This document shows positions 1 to 4,870 of a DNA stretch of 8,222 nt, one piece after another. The notes below the pieces were generated by a model. It was not told the origin of the DNA. It saw only the letters and a list, made by a program, of their open reading frames with translations, and searched no databases. A program made the translations under genes and the position numbers. The stretch lies in assembly GCA_016180665.1 (NCBI GenBank), contig JACPAS010000010.1, positions 1-8,222 on the forward strand. Direction: 5' to 3'. Position 1 is the stretch's first letter. The number at the start of each line of letters is the position of its first letter. The DNA comes from Microcaldota archaeon (GTDB taxonomy: Archaea; Micrarchaeota; Micrarchaeia; Anstonellales; Bilamarchaeaceae).

Positions 1-2643
1 GAAAAACAAATCAAAGAACTCATTGCATTTAAACGCAACACAAACTCTTCAATGACAGATGAGGAGAAACTTGCAGATTCTGTATTATCAAAAAAGGAAC
101 TAATCAAATTGAACCCCGATAATAGTAAGGGACTATTCAATACATTTGCCGAAATTCTTAGAAGAAATACTATCTCAGACAAAACAAACGCTTTCAATAA
201 GATTTTCAATTTGTTTTTGTGCAAGATTGTAGACGAAGATACAGCGCGAGAAAGAGACGAACTAAGATTTCAATGGAAGAATGGTGATGACTATAAAACA
301 TTTTTAGGGAGATTAAACGATTTATATAAAGAAGGTGTCAAAGATTATCTTGAGATAGAAATAGCAGACCACAGCGAACAAGAAATTGATGCACTTTTGA
401 AAACTGGTTTGAAAGAAGACCAAACAAAAATTAGAGAAATATTTGAAGAACTTAGGTTATATCGGAACAATGAGTTTGCCTTCAAAGAAGTCTATAATCG
501 AGAGACATTTGAAAAAAATGCATATATCGTCAAGCAAGTCGTCGAATTAATTCAGAGATACCAGATAAGATACAATACGAAACAACAGTTTTTAGGGGAT
601 TTTTTTGAAAATCTGTTAAATACTGGTATTAAACAAGAGGCAGGTCAGTTCTTTACTCCAACGCCACTTGCTTCATTTATTATCAAATCCTTACCCATCA
701 TGGAGATTATTAACAAGAAGAATAACGATAAAAACGATGATGTAATTCCTTACGTCTTAGATTATGCTTCTGGTAGCGGGCATTTTCTAACGGAATCTAT
801 GGACGAAATCAATAATCATATCCAGAATATCATGCCAGGGTTTTTGAAATGCGGAAGAAAGGGAGAACAGGCATTTGATTCTCTAAAAGGCAACTATCGT
901 TGGGCTCAAGAATACGTTTATGGAATCGAAAAAGATTACAGATTGGCTAAAACGACGAAAATTAGCACTCTACTAAATGGCGATGGCGAAGCAAATGTTT
1001 TATGTGATGATGGCTTGAATGATTTCAATAATTATAATCCAATATATAAAAAATTGTATTCAAATAAAAATCAAAAGGATAATCCAAACTTCGATATTGT
1101 GGTAGCCAATCCGCCTTACTCCATTGAAAACTTTAAATCGACTTTAAGTAGTAATTCTGAAAAATCATTCGAGTTGTGGAATTATTTTGGAGACAAGCCA
1201 AAAGAAATTGAATGTTTGTTTGTTGAACGGGCAAAACAGGTCTTAGTTGAGGGGGGAGTTGCTGGGATTATTCTTCCTAACAGTATCCTTTCCAATAAAG
1301 GAATTTATGAGAGAACGCGGGAGTTTTTACTGAAATATTTTGAAATAATAGCTATTGTTGAATTGGGAACAAAAACATTTATGAAAACCCAGACAAAAAC
1401 AATTATTGTCTTCTTAAAACGAAGAGATAATGAATTTCATACGCGGATACTTGGATACGTAGAAAAGTCATTTGTAGACAAGAAGGACTATGCCATAAAT
1501 GGGATTAACGAGCCAATTGACGCTTATCTTACTGAGAATTATGAAATCGGGTTCAAGGACTTTTTAACACTTATGAATGGTAGTCCTAACTCGGTAATCT
1601 GGGATTTAGAGATTTTTCGAGAGTATAAAGAGTTCTTCCACGAAAGAATTGAAAAAATCATTACAAATTCAAAGATATATCGAGATTTAAAGGATAAAGA
1701 AAAAGAAAAGTTCTTGACAGATGAGCTTTGCAAATTTGTAGTAGCAGAAGAAAGGAAAAAAATCTATGTCTATTTGTTATCCAAAAATCAGACTTTGGCT
1801 TTAGTTAAGATGCCAGAAGAAATTGAAGAGCAAAAACGATTTTTGGGATATGAGTTTTCGGAGAGAATGGGCGATGAAGGAATAAAATTACATAAGGACT
1901 CAAATTTCGTTATCACTAGCTCTTTATATGATGAACAAAAATTAGATAACCCAACAAAAGTCAATTATTACATTAAAAGTGCATTTAATGGCAAAACGCC
2001 AGTTGTAGACAAAACTCTCTCGGATTACGTTAGATATGAAAAACTTACAAATCTGTTTGATTTTGAGACAATTGAATTTAACAAACAATTCAATTCAAAG
2101 CCAAAAATAAAGTGGGAAAAAGTTTGGGCTGTAAAAAGTGGAATTTCTTTAGAGAAAATGCGCTTTTTGTGCGATTTTGGTAAGGGTCAATCAATTACTC
2201 AAAAAGCGGTTAAGACTGGCGAAGTTCCAGTTATCGCAGGTGGGAAGACTATTGCGTATTATAACGACGTCTCAAATACGATTGGAAATGTTATCACGGT
2301 CAGTGCTTCTGGTGCTAATTCAGGATATGTTTGGTATCATCCAAACTCAATCTTTGCGTCGGATTGTTTAACCATTCGCTCCAAAGAAGAAAAGGAACTA
2401 AAAACAAAGTATATCTACTGTGTGTTGAGATACGTCCAGGGTTTCTTATACGGATTACAAAAAGGAAATGCACAACCACATGTTTATAAAACAGATATGA
2501 AAAAAGTCAAGATACCAATTGTGCAGATGAAAATTCAAGAGAAAATAATAGAAGAAGTTGAAAAAATAGAAAATGATAGCGGGAGAACTGCCGACTATCT
2601 TGACTTAGAGTTGAAGAAGATTGTCGAGAGATACCTGCTATAA
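1..2643 (+). CDS. Fused adenine-N6 DNA methylase and specificity (HsdM-HsdS type) protein, 5' end missing
   Basis: This is a restriction-modification protein that methylates adenine in a specific DNA sequence using S-adenosylmethionine. The frame is open through position 1, so the start lies outside the window; the first visible ATG (52) is probably internal. Numbering from that Met, residues about 20-190 form the helical HsdM N-terminal region, followed by GQFFTP (198-203). SAM motif I, DYASGSGHF, is at 237-245, and catalytic motif IV, NPPY, at 353-356. After a long helical linker (about 460-690), residues 691-840 resemble one HsdS target-recognition domain, including VPVIAGGK and a GNAQPHVY...IPI ending, then a coiled-coil-like tail. 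Type I systems normally keep M and S on separate polypeptides and S has two recognition domains; here they are fused and there is one. Proteins I recall with this layout carry an N-terminal nuclease-like domain, which would lie off the left edge (inference). No hsdR or hsdS follows. The methylase call is firm; whether it also cuts DNA is unknown. Confidence 0.9.
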   Translation, partial: EKQIKELIAFKRNTNSSMTDEEKLADSVLSKKELIKLNPDNSKGLFNTFAEILRRNTISDKTNAFNKIFNLFLCKIVDEDTARERDELRFQWKNGDDYKTFLGRLNDLYKEGVKDYLEIEIADHSEQEIDALLKTGLKEDQTKIREIFEELRLYRNNEFAFKEVYNRETFEKNAYIVKQVVELIQRYQIRYNTKQQFLGDFFENLLNTGIKQEAGQFFTPTPLASFIIKSLPIMEIINKKNNDKNDDVIPYVLDYASGSGHFLTESMDEINNHIQNIMPGFLKCGRKGEQAFDSLKGNYRWAQEYVYGIEKDYRLAKTTKISTLLNGDGEANVLCDDGLNDFNNYNPIYKKLYSNKNQKDNPNFDIVVANPPYSIENFKSTLSSNSEKSFELWNYFGDKPKEIECLFVERAKQVLVEGGVAGIILPNSILSNKGIYERTREFLLKYFEIIAIVELGTKTFMKTQTKTIIVFLKRRDNEFHTRILGYVEKSFVDKKDYAINGINEPIDAYLTENYEIGFKDFLTLMNGSPNSVIWDLEIFREYKEFFHERIEKIITNSKIYRDLKDKEKEKFLTDELCKFVVAEERKKIYVYLLSKNQTLALVKMPEEIEEQKRFLGYEFSERMGDEGIKLHKDSNFVITSSLYDEQKLDNPTKVNYYIKSAFNGKTPVVDKTLSDYVRYEKLTNLFDFETIEFNKQFNSKPKIKWEKVWAVKSGISLEKMRFLCDFGKGQSITQKAVKTGEVPVIAGGKTIAYYNDVSNTIGNVITVSASGANSGYVWYHPNSIFASDCLTIRSKEEKELKTKYIYCVLRYVQGFLYGLQKGNAQPHVYKTDMKKVKIPIVQMKIQEKIIEEVEKIENDSGRTADYLDLELKKIVERYLL

Positions 2644-2652
2644 CGTAGACCT

Positions 2653-2710
2653 AAATCCGATTTTAGGAGCAACTTTCACCTTTTAGGAGCAAAACCGATT
2701 AAAGGAGCAA
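2653..2710. repeat. Three short direct repeats, core AGGAGCAA
   Basis: The core AGGAGCAA occurs at 2665-2672, 2685-2692 and 2703-2710. The first two copies extend to TTTTAGGAGCAA. The first and third share a longer 20-base unit (2653-2672 and 2691-2710, 17 of 20 identical) that includes CCGATT. The copies are spaced 20 and 18 bp, roughly two helical turns. The array sits just after the methylase stop codon and ends about 20 bp before the likely sppA TATA box. It could be an operator or a degenerate remnant of a duplication. The copies contain GGAG, but no start codon follows them at Shine-Dalgarno distance. Confidence 0.6.
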
Positions 2711-2730
2711 AGCCGTACGTACCAAATCCT

Positions 2731-2760
2731 TTTTATTTACTAACCCCCTAACCTAAATCA
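2731..2760 (+). promoter_or_regulatory. Putative leaderless promoter of sppA
   Basis: A TATA-like element, TTTATTTA (2732-2739), is centred about 25 bp before the sppA ATG. Archaeal transcription usually starts about 25-27 bp downstream of the box, so the mRNA would begin at or near the start codon. No Shine-Dalgarno sequence is present in the C-rich stretch between them. The T run at 2730-2734 could also act as an oligo-T terminator for the upstream methylase gene. Confidence 0.45.
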
Positions 2761-3710
2761 TGAGATTAACTTCAAAATTAACTGAATCTAATGAGAAGAA
2801 AGATCGTACTCTCCTATATGGTACAATAGCACTTCTTGCAATTGGTTTTTTTGTTCTGGTTGGACTCGTATATCTTTTTTCAAGCTCAATTCAACTTCCA
2901 TTAGGTAAATGTGTAGGTATAGTGGAGATCAATCAAGAAATCTCCACGACCAGCATTCCACCTTCCTTATTTGCCAAAGGCATCCCAGGCTCAGAGGATA
3001 TTGCATTGGCAGTAGAAAGCATTAACAAGCGTGATGATGTTGGGGCAGTTGTTTTTGTTATTAACTCTCCAGGTGGCTCGGTAGTTGCAACCCGTGAAAT
3101 CTACAACTCAATGAAAGAACTCAAAAAGCCAAAAGTGTCTTACTTCCGTGAAGTAGCTGCTTCTGGCGGCTATTATATCGCAACTGCAACTGATTACATT
3201 GTTTCAGATCCAGATGCAATAACCGGAAGTATAGGGGTTATTGCTACATTTACTGATCTAAGTGGTTTGCTTGAAAAAGTAGGAGTAAACGTTACGGATA
3301 TTACATCAGGAGAACACAAAGGAATAGGTTCCCCTACAAAACAAATGACCGGAAAAGAAAGGGAAATTCTTCAGAACTTAATTAATGAAGTTTATGCTGA
3401 ATTTAAGTCAGCAGTTATTGAAGGTAGATCCGGTCGGCTTGATTTAAATAAATTTGAAGAAATTGCAGATGGAAGAATCCTAAGTGGCAGGCAAGCAAAA
3501 GAAATCGGTCTCGTAGATAGCTTAGGAACCAAAAAAGATGCGATAAAAAAAGCAGCAGCTTTGGCTGGAATTGAAGCTGAGAATCCGCCGACTTGCAAAA
3601 TCAAAGTCACTCCTGGTTCTTCTAGTGATGGTTCGCTTGGTTTCGATTCAATGCTTCAGCAGATATTCTTCTCCGAACAAAATCAAAAAGTACAAATCTC
3701 CTATAAATAA
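2760..3710 (+). CDS. sppA: Signal peptide peptidase SppA, S49 family membrane serine protease
   Basis: SppA is a membrane-anchored protease that degrades leftover signal peptides and similar membrane-associated peptides with a Ser-Lys catalytic pair. The protein is 316 residues, the short single-domain form found in archaea and Bacillus. A basic N-terminus (1-18) precedes one transmembrane helix (about 19-41), placing the protease domain outside the membrane. The NSPGG segment (102-106) matches the family's oxyanion region. Ser135 in AASGGYY is the expected nucleophile and Lys187 in GEHKGIGSP the expected general base. Their spacing of 52 residues equals that of the known pairs Ser147/Lys199 in Bacillus and Ser162/Lys214 in Thermococcus. 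All key residues are intact, so the enzyme should be active. The start fits a leaderless promoter. A small cysteine-rich membrane protein gene follows after 8 bp and is probably in the same operon. Confidence 0.95.
   Translation: MRLTSKLTESNEKKDRTLLYGTIALLAIGFFVLVGLVYLFSSSIQLPLGKCVGIVEINQEISTTSIPPSLFAKGIPGSEDIALAVESINKRDDVGAVVFVINSPGGSVVATREIYNSMKELKKPKVSYFREVAASGGYYIATATDYIVSDPDAITGSIGVIATFTDLSGLLEKVGVNVTDITSGEHKGIGSPTKQMTGKEREILQNLINEVYAEFKSAVIEGRSGRLDLNKFEEIADGRILSGRQAKEIGLVDSLGTKKDAIKKAAALAGIEAENPPTCKIKVTPGSSSDGSLGFDSMLQQIFFSEQNQKVQISYK
3702..3709 (+). promoter_or_regulatory. TATA-box-like sequence overlapping the sppA stop codon
   Basis: TATAAATA, an excellent match to the archaeal TATA consensus, spans the last sppA codons and the stop. 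Its centre lies only about 13 bp before the ATG at 3719 but about 28 bp before the in-frame ATG at 3734 (Met6 of the next protein). That is the spacing expected for a leaderless internal promoter. It may also be chance, because the bases encode Tyr-Lys-stop. Confidence 0.3.
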
Positions 3711-3711
3711 G

Positions 3712-3721
3712 GGTTTTTATG
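3712..3721 (+). promoter_or_regulatory. GGTTTTTATG start-site motif, copy 1
   Basis: These ten bases include the ATG of the cysteine-rich protein gene and begin two bases after the sppA stop. The identical ten bases occur at the start of the gene behind leuS (7662-7671). This suggests a shared initiation or reinitiation context for downstream genes in operons, in place of a Shine-Dalgarno sequence. Two copies are few, so this is tentative. Confidence 0.35.
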
Positions 3722-4066
3722 AATAGAAATTATATGCTGGTTGCTTTAGTTATTCTGTTTGTTTTGTTAGTAGTTGTACTTTACTTATTTTCCCCTTCTA
3801 CCTCTCCCTTCAAAAAAATAAAAAGTTCCCCAGCTGCTTATTTTGCACCTTTAGAAATTAATGAATGCACTGGAAGTGAATCATCCTCTTGCAATATAGG
3901 TTCCTGCAGTGGAAAGAAAACTTGTATAAATGGCAAATTTTCTGAATGTTCATTGGAAATAATCTGTACTCCTGGTTCGCAGGCGAGTTGTGTGGAAAAT
4001 GCTTGCGCTAATGGGTATAAAACATGCAATGAATGTGGAACTGGATATTCGGAGTGTATCTATTGA
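3719..4066 (+). CDS. Small membrane-anchored cysteine-rich protein with two tandem modules
   Basis: I do not recognise a named family. The 115-residue protein has a short polar N-terminus, one strongly hydrophobic helix (about 6-24), a Ser/Pro/Lys-rich linker (25-45) and a cysteine-rich domain. It has 11 cysteines, all after residue 49, so this part is probably outside the cell and disulfide-bonded. Two tandem modules are visible: residues 50-77 (cysteines 50, 58, 63, 69, 77) and 83-113 (cysteines 83, 91, 96, 103, 106, 113). Each opens with Cys-Thr, has a Thr-Cys pair in the middle and closes with Ser-Glu-Cys. Similar short Cys/Gly repeats occur in secreted archaeal and bacterial surface proteins (general knowledge). 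The gene starts 8 bp after sppA and is likely co-transcribed with it. Met6 (3734) is an alternative start if the internal TATA box is used. It ends one base before a convergent gene. Confidence 0.75.
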   Translation: MNRNYMLVALVILFVLLVVVLYLFSPSTSPFKKIKSSPAAYFAPLEINECTGSESSSCNIGSCSGKKTCINGKFSECSLEIICTPGSQASCVENACANGYKTCNECGTGYSECIY

Positions 4067-4067
4067 T

Positions 4068-4637
4068 TCAAACCTCAACTATATTTGGTTCTCCTTTTTG
4101 TCTTAGATTTCTTTCAAATGCCGCTAATTCTGATCTTTCAACCAAATTAAATCGAAATCTTAAGTATCTGGTTCTTTTTAATAAAAAGTTGACTCCAACT
4201 AATCTTGCTAAATCATCTACTGCTTCTGGCGTTCTTTCTAAAATAAATTGAACTGCTCTTGCTAAACCCAAGAGATAAAGTGGATCGGGGGTTCTCAATT
4301 CGGCTTCTAAATCAAAAAGCCTAATTGTTCCATCTGCCACTGCCGCTATATTACCTGGTCTTCCAAACCTTCTGAGCAATTCCAAATCAAAAACCGGTAC
4401 TCCTCCAATATCCGGTCTTACTAATGGGCTAAGATGATTAACTAGAATGTGTCCTTCTACTTCTCTTGCTAATTTTGGTTTTTCCCATGCTAAAACTCCA
4501 ACTCTAACTTCTCTATAGTTACCTCTAAAGATTGTTTCTGGTCTTTCCATAATTGCAGCTAGGGTTTCGGCACCAATGCCAAGGCCCTTAACTTTCTTTG
4601 GATTCGAACCCATAACTCTCTTTCTTAAGACAACCAT
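4068..4637 (-). CDS. Hypothetical soluble protein, 189 residues
   Basis: I do not recognise this protein. The predicted product is arginine-rich and has no obvious membrane segment, metal-binding cysteine cluster or nucleotide-binding motif. The N-terminal part is basic and contains GLGIGAE near residue 20. The middle has a Gly/Pro/Val-rich segment (about 75-110) and the C-terminal half looks helical with many Leu, Ala, Glu and Arg residues. The composition looks like a genuine soluble protein. The chosen ATG at 4637 is directly preceded by a T run (AATTTTATGG), resembling other downstream genes here; ATG 4613 (residue 9) is an alternative. The gene overlaps the upstream small gene by 50 bp in the +1 frame, or 26 bp with the later start. 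Its stop lies one base from that of the cysteine-rich gene on the other strand. Confidence 0.7.
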   Translation of the reverse strand: MVVLRKRVMGSNPKKVKGLGIGAETLAAIMERPETIFRGNYREVRVGVLAWEKPKLAREVEGHILVNHLSPLVRPDIGGVPVFDLELLRRFGRPGNIAAVADGTIRLFDLEAELRTPDPLYLLGLARAVQFILERTPEAVDDLARLVGVNFLLKRTRYLRFRFNLVERSELAAFERNLRQKGEPNIVEV

Positions 4638-4797
4638 AAAATTTCCCCATTTTAATAACTAATATTGGGAGGGTGGTTCCTTCCCACTCCTCTTCTAATA
4701 ATGCTGCTTCTCTTGCAGCACCAATTCTAAACTTATTTTTTCTAACAGACTCCCTAATAATATTTTGATCAATACTATTTAAAACTCTTTTTACCAT
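4588..4797 (-). CDS. Hypothetical small protein, 69 residues
   Basis: I do not recognise this protein. It begins MVKRVLNSIDQ, is highly charged, contains an acidic stretch (LLEEEWEG) and a short hydrophobic strand (LPILVIKM), and has no clear membrane helix. An ATG four codons upstream (4809) is possible. I chose 4797 because a TATA-like TTTTAAAG on the minus strand (4827 down to 4820) is centred about 26 bp before it, as expected for a leaderless start; from 4809 it would be only about 14 bp. The gene is first in a likely two-gene unit diverging from leuS. Its last part overlaps the next gene and has less natural-looking sequence (residues about 51-69). The true product may therefore end differently or be joined to the next frame by a frameshift. 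Confidence 0.5.
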   Translation of the reverse strand: MVKRVLNSIDQNIIRESVRKNKFRIGAAREAALLEEEWEGTTLPILVIKMGKFYGCLKKESYGFESKES

Positions 4798-4828
4798 TAA
4801 TGTAAACATCTTCCTAACTCTTTAAAAC
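4797..4828 (-). promoter_or_regulatory. Putative leaderless promoter of the minus-strand gene pair
   Basis: Read on the minus strand, TTTTAAAG (4827-4820) is centred about 26 bp before the ATG at 4797, the usual archaeal TATA-to-start distance. No ribosome binding site lies between them. A second, similar box at 4845-4838 is about 33 bp before the alternative ATG at 4809, which fits less well. Confidence 0.4.
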
Positions 4829-4835
4829 TTAGCAA

Positions 4836-4870
4836 ACTTTAAAATTCCCTCGAACCTAATTCTTAACCTA
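4836..4870 (+). promoter_or_regulatory. Putative leaderless promoter of leuS
   Basis: TTTAAAAT (4838-4845) is centred about 28 bp before the leuS ATG and no Shine-Dalgarno sequence separates them, so the mRNA probably begins at or next to the start codon. The box lies only 17 bp from the one facing the other way at 4820-4828. Initiation complexes on the two divergent promoters could hardly bind at once. Confidence 0.45.

Noticed and set aside
1539..2371. 64-residue open frames inside the methylase gene on both strands
   Set aside because: They are shadows of the methylase-specificity coding frame, whose motifs continue through the whole stretch.
2653..2710. CRISPR array
   Set aside because: The repeat core is only 8 bases with 10-12 bp spacers and three copies, far below CRISPR dimensions; no cas genes are nearby.
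3838..4251. Short open frames opposite the cysteine-rich gene (3838-4029, minus) and opposite the hypothetical gene (4033-4251, plus)
   Set aside because: Each is contained mostly within a better-supported gene on the other strand, has no promoter or start context and has no recognisable sequence.
4599..4625. tRNA T-arm-like sequence GGTTCGAATCC on the minus strand
   Set aside because: Only three of five flanking stem positions pair, and no matching acceptor, D or anticodon arms are found. The bases lie in frame inside the hypothetical gene, encoding Met-Gly-Ser-Asn-Pro.
4630..4645. Slippery-like heptamer AAATTTT in the minus-strand overlap, as a -1 frameshift site
   Set aside because: The heptamer is in the wrong phase (read as AAA TTT T), and the required shift between the two frames is +1, not -1.
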